Shown: positions 14,317-28,700 of the stretch, piece after piece | Layout of the letters: each line of letters starts with the position of its first letter | Position numbering within the stretch: the stretch's first letter is position 1 | Origin: Paragordius varius | Taxonomy: Eukaryota > Nematomorpha | DNA: 64,000 nucleotides | Direction of reading: 5' to 3' | NCBI GenBank assembly: GCA_964247055.1 | Contig: OZ176058.1 | Coordinates: 3,410,001-3,474,000, forward strand | Program-made: the position numbers and the translations under genes | The notes under the pieces: model-generated | What the model saw: the letters and a program-made list of their open reading frames with translations, nothing else | Databases searched by the model: none | Told to the model about the DNA's origin: nothing

Positions 14317-14583
14317 CAGTAAAAATTGAAATTATACGGACAAAAAACGAAAAGAAAGACAAATTTTCCAAACATATTTTTTAAACCTTATTTTTTTCTA
14401 TAAAAATTTTATAACAATTTATACATAATTTATTATTTATTTTATTTCTATTTTATACTTAGATAAAACAATGAGTTATATTCAAAAAAACAAGATTTAA
14501 AAACTAAAGTATGGTTGACTTTTAGATAAAAAAATTTGTCTTTATATTTATACATTTTGTCCATATAATTTCAATTTTTACAG
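14317..14583. mobile_element. Family 1 MITE copy
   Basis: It starts CAGTAAAAATTGAAATTATA after a TA. The right end reads CCATATAATTTCAATTTTTA, with the last bases altered. Confidence 0.7.
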
Positions 14584-14835
14584 TAACTATTTTTTATACC
14601 TATAGGTATTGAAAATTAAATCATATAATTACTATTTAAATATTTTTAAAATAATGCGCCGCAATACATATGTTTTGGAAGACTCATATGATCGTATCAT
14701 AGCAGTTATATGTAAAAATAAAAAAAAATCGATTACTAAGACTGATTATATTTTAAAATAGCAATATTTTTACGAATTAGTATACCGTTAAAGAAAAGGG
14801 TTAAAATAAATACAAAATTCTAAAATTTAATCATA

Positions 14836-15124
14836 CATTAAAAACTGAAATTATACGGACAAAATATAAAAATATAAGTAAAAATATTTTTTTTCGAAAA
14901 ATAACCAACCATAATACTTTTTAAAACCTTAATTTTTATTATATTGAATTACAATTGTAAACTACATAATTGATTGTGCTAATTTACATTTCTATTTTAT
15001 ATTTTGGAGTTTAAAACAATCGTTTAATATTTAAAAAAAATTAAAATTTTAAAAATATGGGTGACTTTTAGAAAAATAATTTGTTATATTTTACGTTTTG
15101 TCCGTATAATATTAATTTTTACTG
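14836..15124. mobile_element. Family 1 MITE copy
   Basis: The left arm contains AACTGAAATTATACGGACAA. The right arm contains TTTTACGTTTTGTCCGTATA and ends TTTTTACTG. Confidence 0.7.
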
Positions 15125-15157
15125 GATATTTTAGTGGTTACTTTTTTTCGAAAATGG

Positions 15158-15162
<5 letters not shown>

Positions 15163-15205
<43 letters not shown>
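15163..15205. repeat. (TA)n microsatellite
   Basis: About 21 uninterrupted TA units. Shorter TA runs occur at 16152-16198, 40207-40241 and 44919-44945. Confidence 0.9.
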
Positions 15206-15209
<4 letters not shown>

Positions 15210-16149
15210 TCCTACATAATACACTATGCTTTATTTAATAATACTACTTCTCTATGGTAAAAATTATCATGTTTTTATAGATGAAAAGCTAACTTTTGAT
15301 CTATAAAAAAAGTGCCTAAATCTCAATATAGTTTTCCAAGTGTCATGATTAAAATATTATAAAATGTTTGTTGATATCCATTAGTAGTTATTATTGTTTT
15401 CGATGCGGCCCGTCGAATTTTTTCAGTTAAAAATATTGCGGGCGAAACCATTTGTTTCAAATACACCTAATTTATAATACTAAACTATTATCCACCCCAA
15501 AATTGAAGTTTTTTAAGACAAATTTTGCATGTTAAACAATGTGTATTACACCATTAAATGTGATATGGATTCATTCTATTTGATTGAATGTTCTTAACAA
15601 AATATATCAAATATCATTTTTTCATTTAGCATACACCTCTTTTCTCATGTTAAAACGAGATGATAAAATTTGATTGAAAAATTATTTGGGTATTTAGATT
15701 AGTATTTCAAGAGCATATATCATTTTATTTATCAAAAACTAACTAACATTTTTACTTTTTATGTAAAATTGGTGTGAAAATAATTTTTTATTAAAAAAAT
15801 TATATATATAGTTTGATTTAGGGGATGAATGAGTTTTCAACATATTTTATCATTTTTATACCTGAAAAGTTTAATTTTACCATTTTTTAGTAAAATTTGG
15901 GTATCCAATGAACTAAGTTTATAAAAATTTTACCTTTTTAAGGTTTAAAATTAATACAAAAAATAAAGAAAGATTTAAAATTAACGTATGACCCCAGCTA
16001 AGATACCTAAAATTTTAAAAAAAATTCCTTTTCTTTTTCACTCAATACGATATATATATATTAGATTAAATATTTAAAAACCAGATCCTGCATTTTTTTA
16101 TTCTAATATATGCAATCGATGGCAAACACATGCGCACTTTTTTTCGAAC

Positions 16150-16151
<2 letters not shown>

Positions 16152-16198
<47 letters not shown>
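16152..16198. repeat. (TA)n microsatellite
   Basis: About 23 TA units, some 520 bases upstream of the first recognised exon of the filament-like gene. Confidence 0.9.
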
Positions 16199-16201
<3 letters not shown>

Positions 16202-16715
16202 AAATATATTATAGGTAAAATTTCTTTTTTTTTCTTTTTGAGATTCAACAGTTATTATTGCACATTTTGGCACGAGGTATAAGTTTTGTAAAAAAACCCA
16301 GTCACTCAACTTAATTCTGATGAATATTTTTAATAATTATATTTTTTTGTTTTTCAAATATAATATTCTACACCGGTTGCTGTTAGAATGTTTTTTGCTT
16401 TTAAAATATTTTTATATTCAGTTTTTCTTTAATTCTCCTGGCTTTTGATCATAGAATAAAATTACATTATATATTGTTGATAATAAATCGATATTTCTTC
16501 AAATAATATTTTTTTTCGATTCTTTTAATTAAAATAATAAACCTTAATGCATTTTGTTTATATTAAAGCTCACATCTCCAATGTGAATTTTTCAAATACA
16601 TATTTATTTTTATTATATACGGAAAATTTTAAAATTAATATAAATTAAAAAAATCGACTTGTAGCATATCGGATTTTTTATTCAATAATATAATTGCAAC
16701 AGTCTCCACACACCT

Positions 16716-19700
16716 ATGAAAGATTTAAATTCCACGGAAAATAGCTGCTTAAACAACAATAATGATAGACTGCCATCAGACCTTTCACTTTTAAAGTCAT
16801 CATCAGAAGAACAAAATGGTATATATGATGACAAAATTACTACGACACCATTAAAACCCAATCCTCCACACAACAACAACAGTAAAATTATGGAAAAAAT
16901 TGAACGGATTAAAACAACAAATGCATCACGTCCAAACAGTTTAGGTCAGGGACATGTTTCATCCAAGCTACCTATCTTACAAAAATATCGTGACAATGTT
17001 GGTTCAACCGCTAAAAATAGTAGAATAAAACCTACTCCCCCCATCACAAATGGCACTAACTCAAGCTCTTTAAACAAAGAAAGCAAGGCAACCGCTATAA
17101 CTACATCGTGCGATAAAGGTATTTTTATTATTTATCTCTTAAGTTTAATTAAACTTTTCCAAGGATAAGGTTTTTGATAATGATTATTTGGTTATGTTAC
17201 CCCTCTCTAAAAAGATACATTAAAAATGAAACTATACGGAAAAATTTAACAATATAAAGACAAATATTTTTTTCCTAACGACAACCATACTTTGTAAAAC
17301 GTTTTTTGCTATAAAAATATTTAATTACAATCGTACACTACATAATTTGATTGTGAGGATACCAATTTATATTTCCATTTTATATTTTACAGTTCAAAAC
17401 AATCAGGTATATTTAAAAAATCAACATTCCAAAATATGGTTGTATTTTAAAAATAATTGTCATTATTTTACGTTTTGTCCGCATAATTTCAATTTTTACT
17501 GTAAATGAGAATTTAATGTAAATAGTTTTACCAAGCAACGTTTTTAAATGGGAAAATATACAAGAACATCAAATTAAAGTTAGTCGGTGAAGTATAATTA
17601 ATTAATTGAATTTGCTACTGGTATTTAAGTCAAATTTACAAAATATAATAATTTTATAACAATTTTCCCTTAAAATACGCAAATTCTACTTTTGGTAATT
17701 TATGGATTGTTTCAAATTTAGTAAATATGCCTTTTTTATTTTGTTATTTATTTTTTTCAATCCAAAAAAATCGGAGTCAAATAGCATAAAATAATCAAAC
17801 CAAATTTTGAATAGTATTGAGTTTTATATTATTTATTCTCTAGGAATTAATCCAAATTGCAAATTACCAGATAATATTTTATTTATTAATATCAAATATA
17901 GCATAATAATTACATAAATTAGGTATCAAAATGCACCAATCAGATTTTAAAAGATAATTTATGAAAAAAACTTTAATAAAATCTTGACATTATTTAAACA
18001 TAAGATCTCGTTAGGTACCTGATATGGAGATATACAATGTAACCCTTTAGGTATTATTTTAATAAACTAAATTTTTTATTGTTCAATTAAGATAAAAATA
18101 TTTTTTTGATATTTTATTATTTCATTCCAAGTACCAAACGAGTTAATTATGTGTTATCATAAAAATTTAAAGTGGGTAGAAACAAGGTATGCGAAAGCTA
18201 CAGTGGAGCCTATTTAATCGAATCAATTTTGCGTTATAAATGCTGCCTCTTTTAGGCATCAAAGTTTAATAAAACACAAGATGCTATCAATAAATTTGAG
18301 AAAAGTTTTATAATGAAAATTATTTATTCCTAATAATTGGCTTTGCTCAAATCAGATTTGGTATTTATTTTCTTATATGCTTCCTTAGCCTTCCATAACT
18401 TTGTATTGTAGGCCAATTAGTTTTTTATTCAATATTATTGAAATTACAAAAAGTGCTATAATTTTAACCCATATTTGTAGATTTGGTCGAGAATGGAACA
18501 CCGCATAACAGTACCGTTTGTAGTAGCGTGAAAACAGAATTTTCAGCTCTCAATGAAAACATAAATAATAAATTGCATTTGTTGGAACAAACTCTGGAGA
18601 AACAAGAAACTGTGGCCCTATACTCTACTTCAATGAGTAATGGAGATATGACCACTACACTCAAGCTTGAAAATAGCATTAACAATAATTTGGAGAACGG
18701 GTCTTTGGAGGATAAATCTGCTATAACTTCGACATTTCCCACAAATCTTAAACACCTAGAAACTGATTTAGATGATTCATTAAACATAACTTCTCCCCCT
18801 CCCTTAAATGGCAACAAGGAAATGAAAGTTGATGCAACACCCGAAAAAACCGAAATTGATAATCAGTATGATAAACCGCCCACTCCTCTAACAAATTCTT
18901 TTATGATACCCAAAATTTCTTTGAAAGATTTCGATTCAGAGTTAAGTGATTTATCCCTTACGGCAAGTAGCATAGCCTCAAACTATATGACAAAAGGTGG
19001 AACGGTTAATCAATTTACCAATCAAAATAAGGAGGACACAACAGAAACCACCAACACGAAATATTCCGGGGAGGGCCGTGGTTACGGAACAAGTAAAGTC
19101 GAGTTAAATGGATTCAGGAAACAGTATAGTCGAGATAGCAGTGTGGATGACACTGAAAACAGAAAAAATGGGTCTGCTGGGACCGCATCACAAAGACGTT
19201 CTTTGTATTCATCCGTAATTGCTTTTTAAATTATTCTTACATTTACAATGAAAGAGAAATGGTAAAAACTAAAGGACAAATATTGTTTTATAAAAAGGCA
19301 ACAATACTTTTTTCAAACCTTAATTTTTTTACCTAAACTAAGTTTCGAATTATGTAATTGAGTGCAATACCAATTTACCCGTCTGATTCCCATTTCGCAA
19401 ACCCATATGATAATTTCATTTAATAAATCGACATATTTTACAGGTTTGTTTAAATTTTTTGGTTTTTAAACGAATAAAGATTACTACTGCACCTTTTTAA
19501 AATACAAATGTGTTTTTTAAAGCTGGATAATTGCTTTACCTGAGATTCAATAATTAGTGCAAAAGCAAAGCTGTTTTAATTATATCAAAAATCGGGTATT
19601 AATATTGTTGGCATAAAATTTTCTCAAAATCGATTGATTTTTATGATTTAACTATTTTAATACAAAATCAAAATTTTATACCTATAATTTAAGTTATGAT

Positions 19701-22700
19701 GAAATGCGTGCACTGTGATAGACATGGGCAGTGCATTCATGAGAAAGCATTAAAAAATAACTACATTTATATTTACAGTAAAAATTTGAATTATACGGAC
19801 AAAAAGTAACAAATGGCAAATATTTCTAAAATCTTAATTTTTTTTCAAATAAATCATGTTTAAAATTGTTAAGTATGAAATAGAGATGTACATTGGTAAC
19901 AAATTATATATATATTAAACAATTTTAATTTAAAAATTATATTTAAATTTAAACAAGTATAGTTGGTTGTCTTTTGAGATAAAAAATTTTGTTCGTATAT
20001 ATTCACGTTTAATTGTCCGTATAATTACAACTCTTACTGTATATTTTAACAATTGTACTTTTAAACAAGTACGGTTGGTTGTCTTTTGAGATAAAAAAAT
20101 TTTGTCCGTATGTTTTAACGTCTAGTTGTCCGTATAATTACAATTTTTACTGTATTTTTTCAATTTTACTAATTATTTAAACAAGTATGGTTGGTTGTCT
20201 TTTGAGATAAAAAAATTTGTCCATATGTTTCCACGTTTAGTTGTCCGTATAATTTCAATTTTTACTGTATTTTATATAGGAAAAATTAAGTTTTAAACAA
20301 GTACGGTTGGTTGTCTTTTGAGATAAAAAAATTTTGTCGTTATGTTTTGCTATATAATAAGGTCATTTTTGTTTTAGTCTTTGAATCGTAATAAATACAA
20401 CACCAACAATGGCACTTGGAGACGGAGTTATAGCAAGGATCCCTCTTCCCAAAACACTGCCGGGCGAGAATCTTGTAGTATGGATAGTATTGGGACCGGT
20501 CCAACTGATTATTTTAGCAGTTCAAACTTTAAAACATCTTACCTGGATGACGATTTCGAGGAATTGGAAAATTCATTGAATCAAATTGCCAACAATACTG
20601 GTTCCTACAATAAAACTAACAATAATTGTAATACTGCTGAAAATAAGGCGAACTCTAATAAAACGGATAACCCAAGTAGCAACAGCAAAAGTAAGAGCAG
20701 AAGCTCGAGTAAACCACCAAATTGGAATCGTAATATCGCCAACCTAATGTATTCGGATGAGCTCGAACAAGAACTCAAAAGACAATATGAACGCAAACTC
20801 AAGGACAAAGATAATTTGCTGAATGATTTAAGGTAAAAAATATCTCATTTAAGAATGAATAGATACCATCTTTTGTAAAAATAATAAATATTGGCTCTTG
20901 AACAAAAAAAATATAATTTAAAATAGGTGTAAAAATTGAATGCGGACCATAAATCAAAAGATTTCCAGTAAACTTAATTGCTCTTATAGTAAAACCCTTT
21001 TTTTATCATATTAATTTTCACAAAACGAAAACTTGGTTAAATAGATTATTCTATTTACAACAATAAATTTACAATCTTGATGAAACCGCGACTCTCAATA
21101 AGTTTACAATATCTATAAGCTACACATCTGAAACCGAATTTTTTAGAAAGATAATTCAATTGCTTTATTATACAGGGCCTATTTTTCAGTTTATGATTGA
21201 TGTTAATACAATCCAGAAACTATGCAAGATTTGCAATTGACCCTAACCTTTAATACTGCTTGAATTGTTTTAACTAATTTATAACAATTTATTCAATTCT
21301 CACCTTAGTTGGAATGGTTTTATTGTTGATATCTCTATTTATAGCAATCCAGAATCGGTAAAATGTCAATCTCATTTTTCTCAACCGTTAATAACTTGCT
21401 TTGTAATGATATTTCGGTAAAATATATTAGTGGTACTCATCATAAAAACTAAATACCAAATAATATTCCATATAATACCGATATATAATGCACGGCTGTT
21501 TGACACATGCAGATATACATTACTTTTAATTAAAAAGAAATAAATAATTCTGGGCCATAAAAAGCACATGTAGGACCGCATTTGAATACCACTGATACAC
21601 ATCATTCAATCTTTATAAAGCATGTAATACATAAGATGCATAGTTTATAGTTGGCTATAAGCGTTACGTTATATTCAGTTTCAGAAACTTTTCTACTGTT
21701 TGACATCCGTGGGTATAGATTATTTTGGCAAAAAGGTCTTTAATGATAATGCTTTTTGAAATGCCAAATTTAATTACCTCTCGACGCCTGCACCTACTAG
21801 ACTTGCCAAACCTCGATGAAAGTCTTAAAACAATTGTTTAAACCATCGAATCTCCGTAAGCAGATAGACTAGATCTTTGACACGAAGCTCACCAATTAGT
21901 AGACTATCTGATGGTTTTGTTTGCATTAATCCTAAGATTCAAAAAAGAAATCAGGATTTATTGCACTAAATTCTGACTTTTTTTAAGTGGCAACGTAAAT
22001 TTATTTATTTATTTCATGAAAGTATATATATATAGTATATCTGAAAAAAAAGTCTAGCACCTAAGAATTTTTTATTGGGGCTTATTAAATTTTTTAGCCA
22101 GATTTAACATTCAACAAGGTCTCAAAAGTTTTAGATGTGTAGCCATGAATATAATTAATAGATTTGAATTAATATAAAATTAAAAAAAACTTTGCATTTG
22201 GTTTGCTTTATAATAAATATCATTATCAAAATTATTTTACCTAATGGATACTAAAATGCTTAGTTATAACTGTAAATTTATTACATAATGGTTATAAAAG
22301 ATCAAGAATGCCTTAAGCTTTATTTTTTTTCTTTGGAGTTATAAAATTTGTCCTGTTAAGAAAATATTAAATAGAAAAAGATAAAAATGGCTTTTTCAAA
22401 TGACATAAATGCAAGAATAAGTTTTTTTATAATAACAACTTTTGTGTTATCATTCATTGCCATCCATACAAAGTGTGAGCAATTTTCATTCATTAAAGTA
22501 GATATATTAATTAAAAAACGCTCTCGCTTCGCGGGTATCTCCAATATTAACTATTGATGTGAAACATATTAATATGCATTCACAGAGTTTTTATTCTTTC
22601 GAATATTATATTACAAATGGGCATTTGTTAAATATTTATCAAATTACATTAAATTCTTAGGTAGAATCATAATAATTCAGATTTACTGTTAATAATTATT

Positions 22701-25700
22701 ATCAGCAAATGAAAAAACTGGGGTACCAGAAAAATTTGTTGTCGCGCTATAGCAAAACCAAACTATTGAAAAGGGGGCATTTATATTCGGTTTCAGTAAA
22801 AATGTATTGGCGCTTAGAAAATTGATAGTAATTTATTAATAAAACTATTTCGGGTTACAGAATTATCTATATTATATAATTATACAAACTAAATGATAAA
22901 GAGTTATATATTACCATAATAGGTGAAAATTAAAAAATAATAAACTAATTTATATAGTTAGCGTGATCTGATATAAGGTGTCAAAAACAAAAATTTAAAT
23001 ATTTGATGTATTATATGTAGGGATGAACACAGAAGAGAAATGATTAAAATCAAGCAAAAATATGAACGCGAGAAAATAGATTTAACCATATATGCTGAAG
23101 ATCAAAAGAAGTTATATATGGATTCTTTAAACTCATCCAAGGATATAAAGAAAGAACTTCAAGTAATTATTAGTAAATATCATAAATGTAAATGAAATGG
23201 CATGGATATTTTTTAAAAAAATTACATACCTAATTATATTGCTAAGAACCAGGATTCAAGTATTTTCAGTAGGCATCATCTGGTGTTTTATAACCCTTGA
23301 CCTTATATGATAAAATTAGTTTTTTTAGTTTCATATCTGGCGATTTTTATCTACTAATATTTTCACCTTACTGACGAAAAATAGAATAAGAAATGGAATA
23401 TGGAGATGTTGGAAACTGATTTGCAGACCGCCAGAGAACAAACACAATCATTTCAAAAACGTATCGATATGCTACAAAAAGAAATAATTACGTTGCAGGA
23501 AGAACGTGATAAAGTACTAAAAAAATGATTTTCCCTAAAATTTCCAATGATTTTTATGCGATAGGTCATATTTTATAACTATTTTTTATTGGGTGATTAG
23601 AAAATATAAATGATACATAATGACTAAAAAGGGTTACCATTTATGCTTTTTAAGAGACTCTTTTAAATCTCAATTATTTACCTTCAGAATTGGAAAAAAT
23701 GGGTGTTAGGCACGATATAAGAGAAAAAGATTCATAAGCAAAAAATACAGCTCTTTTCACTTTTTTGACTGTATAATTTTTTTGGCTAAATGAACGACTT
23801 AAAATTTTTGCCATATGTTTGCATGTGTACAAAAACTATTTTTTAGGGTACTCCAACTGGTTGGAGCCAAAATACTGTGAACAGCTGTATTTTTATTTTT
23901 TAGTTTTCATTTTTATCTTATATGACCGCTAATTTTTTCATATTTTAAAAGCCCATTCTTGCAAATCGTACAACCATTACCCCTATTCACAATTCTAATA
24001 AAATATTTTGTAAATTTTGTTAATATAACTGCACTATTTTTTCCATACACCAAAAAAAGGTTTACAAACAAAAAAAGTATTTGGATGGTGCTCTTTGTGA
24101 TTGTGAATCCGAATTGGCTGAACTCAAATCGGCCAAGGCTGCCCTTCAAAACAGTCATATCAACGTAAAAAATAGTTTACTAGAAACACAAGAGGAATTA
24201 TCTGCAAAGGAAGAAATTATACGGGAAAACGCACTGAAACTTACGGCATACAAAAGTGAAACTACCAAATTAACAACGGAACTTGAGAGTGCCAAGCAAG
24301 AAATTGAAGAACTTAAAGTATTAGTTACTGGTCTCCGACGCGAACGCGATAATTTGGATGTTCAGTTAAAAACTCTCGAAACAAAAAAATCTGACAACAC
24401 AGGCTATAAAAAACACATTGGTGAATTGGAGAATCAGGTAGTAAATAATTTTTATATGTTCATTAAAATATTGATATATTTCAAATGTTACTTAACGTAA
24501 TCATTTCATGCTGTTGTATCTAGCTCAAAGAACTTGAAAATGAGACTTACGTCAAAGAATTATCGCTTCGGGATCGAATTGAGGAATTAGAATACGAATT
24601 AAGTCAAAGCACCACAAATGCTAGAAATTTACAAGAGACCTTGCAAACTGAACTCCCAGAAATAAGGAAAAAATGTCAACGCTTTGAGGAAAAATGTGAC
24701 GAGGAACGCAAAAAAGCGTTTCAGATGGTTAGTTATTTTACATAAGTTGCAGTACTAGTTTTTTCAAATATTGCCAGGTAAGATATGCAGCAAAGAGCAT
24801 TATTACTAGTTTATAGCAGTAAAAAGCGAAAAGAAATAGTGCTATATGGCAATAATTAATAAAATTCTTGTATACTAACTCATACTGTAAAAGATGTTTA
24901 AATAATAGGCATCATTTAATTAACATACTAAATACACAGACTGGGTTTGCTAATTAAATTAATTAGTTTTTAAGATAAAATTAATCATAATCTAAATACA
25001 TGTCTTTTTATATTGTCATTATTATATGTTTTTTGTTAAACAATTTTTTCTTGTATTAAATATATTTATTGAGAGACAAAATACGTTTTAGAATTTTTAA
25101 TCACTGTTTTTAATGCGCTAAAAAAGGAATTAAAATGTCAAGAAAAAGATACACAACTCAAAACTACCCAAAAACAATTGACAAAATTGTCGGACAAGTA
25201 CGATAATCTACAATTGCGTCTTAACACTTGGATGAGATACGGTAACATTCAATTTTTATTTAATATTCTAAGCCAGGGTAGGGGTGTCCAATATAAATAG
25301 CTTCAAGGAATTAACAAATAATTTTGATAGTTTATTTCCGAAATTGAAAAAGAATTTTTTGGATTAAAATTTGTTTAAGACATGTTAATATTTCTAAGAT
25401 TTAATAAATAGCACAAAATGAACACTTGGATTTATTGGCAGATTTTAAAAATTTTTCCGTGGGCCTCACATTATTTCTCAAAGGTCAAAACCCTCTTTTA
25501 GACCATTATTACTCTGATAAATAAATCACCTTTAAACTTTGTAGAAAATAATATATCAAAAATCCTAAAAATGTAGGGGTAATATTAAAGAACAATGTAT
25601 AATAATTACATTTTTACCTAAACAGCATTTAAAACAGTAGTTTATTTGCCAAATTTTTTTGTAAAATACTTTCTTAAACTAATTTTTTTTTGTTCGTTTG

Positions 25701-28700
25701 TGAATTAGGATCCAGACGAGCAGGGACAGGACCAGCTACCGCAACTGCTTATGGCAACGCTGCCGAGGGAAACCCCTATAACTACAGTAATATATTATAT
25801 ACAGACAAAATGTAATACGCTAAATATTTGTTTACAAAAGAACAACCAACCATACGTTTTTAAACTTTATTTTTCCAACATAATTATTTTAATACAATCG
25901 TAATAATATTATTGTTTTCCAATCTACATCTCTTCTCTATTTCATACTTTGCAATTTATTTAAATTAATGTAAAATATTTCAATTAAGTGTTAAATACGC
26001 ATATTTTCATCTTGTTTAAGAAAAAAAATATTTGTCTTTTATAATGGTAAATAACGGATTGGTTATGTTTTGTGATAACAGTCGTTAAAATCCGTAAGAT
26101 AGCGATAAAGGAAAATTAAATAGAATTAAATGAAGTATAAATATTAAATTCTATTTAATTTTTCTTTATCGTTAGATTACGGATTTTAACAACTGTTATT
26201 TGTCTTTTTCTCTTCAATTTTTACTGTATTATCTTATCATATCATATCAAGGTATGAATAATGCCGCAAACCCGTATATGCCAGCCTCTCAAAATAACTA
26301 TTATTGGAATAATTCAAAAAGTCCCATGTCTCCGACCTATTTAGGACAAAATGGGGCATTCGCCCAGCAATCCAGTTTTTTGCCTAATAATAACAATAAT
26401 TATATAAATAATAACCAATCATCTTCAACTAATAATGCCTTTAACAATTCAAATGCCGCCAACCCAGTCAATTATTTTAATAACCATGGGGCGGCCGTCA
26501 ATGGTGGTACAAACGGAATGTATTATGATTACATGCAGGGTATATATACATATATACCATTTACAGTTTAAATTCACCCTCGAACAATTCTAATTCACCC
26601 TTGAACAATTCAAATTCAAAACCCTTCAACAATTCTATTAACCCTATAATAAATTATGCGTTTTTTTATATTAAAAATTACTTTTATTTTATAATATTTT
26701 TATACAACGAAATTCTGGTTAAAATTAATATAATGCTAAATAATAAACTATGTCGTAAAATATATTTAAACTTAATGGTGAGTTATATTATCCCGAAAAC
26801 AGATAATTTATTTTTAGGGTGAATTAGAATTGTTTAATGGCGAATTTGATTTGTTTTGAGGGTGAATTTAAATTGTTTGAGGGTGAATTCGAATTGTAAA
26901 TGGTATATCACTCATTGAAATTAAAATTATGTGAGTTATCCTTCGATCCCTAAAACTATGCAAATTTCTATCATAGCTGTCAGCTCTGAACTGTCGAATT
27001 TAACATATTCACATTAATGTTTGTCAATTCACATGATTTTTGGTTAATTGGTAACAGAGTAAATATCATTTCGGTAATCAACAATAAATACTTGAAAAAT
27101 TACAATATTTTCCTCTCTTACAACATTAAATTTTAATTAGTTATGGAGACAAAGTTTGTTTTATCTCATACGCTACTGTAATACCAATTGGCAAATAATC
27201 ATTTGAATCGACCAACATTAAAGTGCATACTGTGCTTTCACCTAATTCCTAAAACAATTTAATTACCCTTCAATAATAGGAAAAAAGAACTATAAGTCAT
27301 TTATTTTATATACATTCAAAATTTTTGTTTTTAAGTTACAAATATTTAAATTTTTGACTTTAATGCCGAATTTTATGATCACAAGGGTAAATTATAGATA
27401 ATCAAAATAATAATGAGTCAATAATTTTGGGGGATCATTCTATGTATTACTAACAAATTCTTTCACTATTCAAATGATTATTATTGCAGTAATATTGAAT
27501 CTAAACAGGCAAAATGTGAAAACCAAAGGATTTTTTTTTGTTTGGACTTTAAAATGTCCAATAGGGATAAAATTGTTAACAACATACTCAATTATACATT
27601 TTACAACTGTAATGTGCAAAAATCAGGATATAAAAAAGTATGGTTGTTATCTTAATTTAGTTAGATTTTGTCTGTTTAATTCAATTTTAACTTCAAATAA
27701 GCCTTTGTATTTATATTACCGCGATATATTTCTATAGGTTATGAGTATGGCAATGGCTTAAATAATAATTATGCTAGTAATGGAAAGTACCCTTACAATA
27801 CAACCGATTTTGAATACGATGAATATGGACAACAGTATATATTAAATTTTTATATCAAACTTATTTTTTTCTGGCTCTCTTGTTTAAATTATTAATTTGA
27901 TTTACTAAATACAATTAGAAAAGTATTGATATTATAAAAAACATTAAAAGACAAATGTTTTTATCTTTTTTTTCTTTTAGAATATCAGTCAATGTTTTAA
28001 TTTAACAATTGATGTAAAAATCATACGAGGTTGTAAAATAAAACAATAATTATACGGTTTTCTTTTCTGTATGCTATGAGCTCCTTTAAATATTACTTTA
28101 ACTTTAACCCAGTAAGCGGAAAACGCCATCTTTATAGTAATTATAAAAGATTTTATGGAGATTATATTTTTAGCCTACCTTTGCAATTAGAAGTCATGCA
28201 ACCGATTGTAGTTATATTAAGCCAATTATCATATCTCCTTTTGATCCATCAGCCATGATGGGGCTTATATAATTAGAAAATCACAAAAATTTTTCCTGGC
28301 CTAAGTTTGCTCTTTTCTCTTTCACCATCTATAATTGGTCTAACCTCTTAAAATACTCAGTGACAGTGTTTACCCGTGTTCATTATGTGTGACTGATGAG
28401 TCCACAACAAGGACGAAACGCGTCTCACACTATGACACGTAATAAACACTGTTCTCTTTAAATTTTCGTTTCATAAAGCCACCTATTGCTTGATAGGGAC
28501 TACTATGAATTCTAATTGCAAAGGTAGGCTAAGAAAATAATCTCTATAAAATGTTTTATATTTAACTTTAATATCCAACAAAAATTGAAATTATACGGAA
28601 CGTAAAAATTAAAAGACTAATATTTTTTTCCAAAAGACAATCTTATTTTTTAAATCTTGATTTATTTAACTCTAAATAATCGCTTTCGTTTGCAAAAATT

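Larger units (their letters stand above)
10342..16715. other. Intergenic region rich in MITEs and simple repeats
   Basis: No exon chain could be built here on either strand; the short open frames are low-complexity or MITE sequence. The stretch holds one hAT-type MITE (11091-11341), five family 1 MITEs, one family 2 MITE (12846-13087) and TA runs. Another hAT-like left end (CAGGGGTGTCCAACAC) occurs at about 10556 without a clear right end. The promoter of the downstream gene must lie in or near the right part, but no convincing TATA box stands out against the AT-rich background. Confidence 0.6.

Noticed and set aside
18464-18817. Minus-strand open frame of 117 codons
   Set aside because: Antisense shadow of the exon 18481-19214, which joins in phase with its neighbours.
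19950-20350. Regularly spaced repeats, considered as a CRISPR-like array
   Set aside because: The units are MITE ends with related spacers in an intron of a spliced gene; a prokaryotic array is not plausible.
20605-20808. Minus-strand open frame with a leucine run
   Set aside because: It is the antisense of the Ser/Asn-rich exon 20378-20832; the leucines come from the complement of Asn and Ser codons.
21640-21960. Less AT-rich stretch considered as an exon or transposon fragment
   Set aside because: No frame without stops bounded by splice sites was found, and no family is recognisable.
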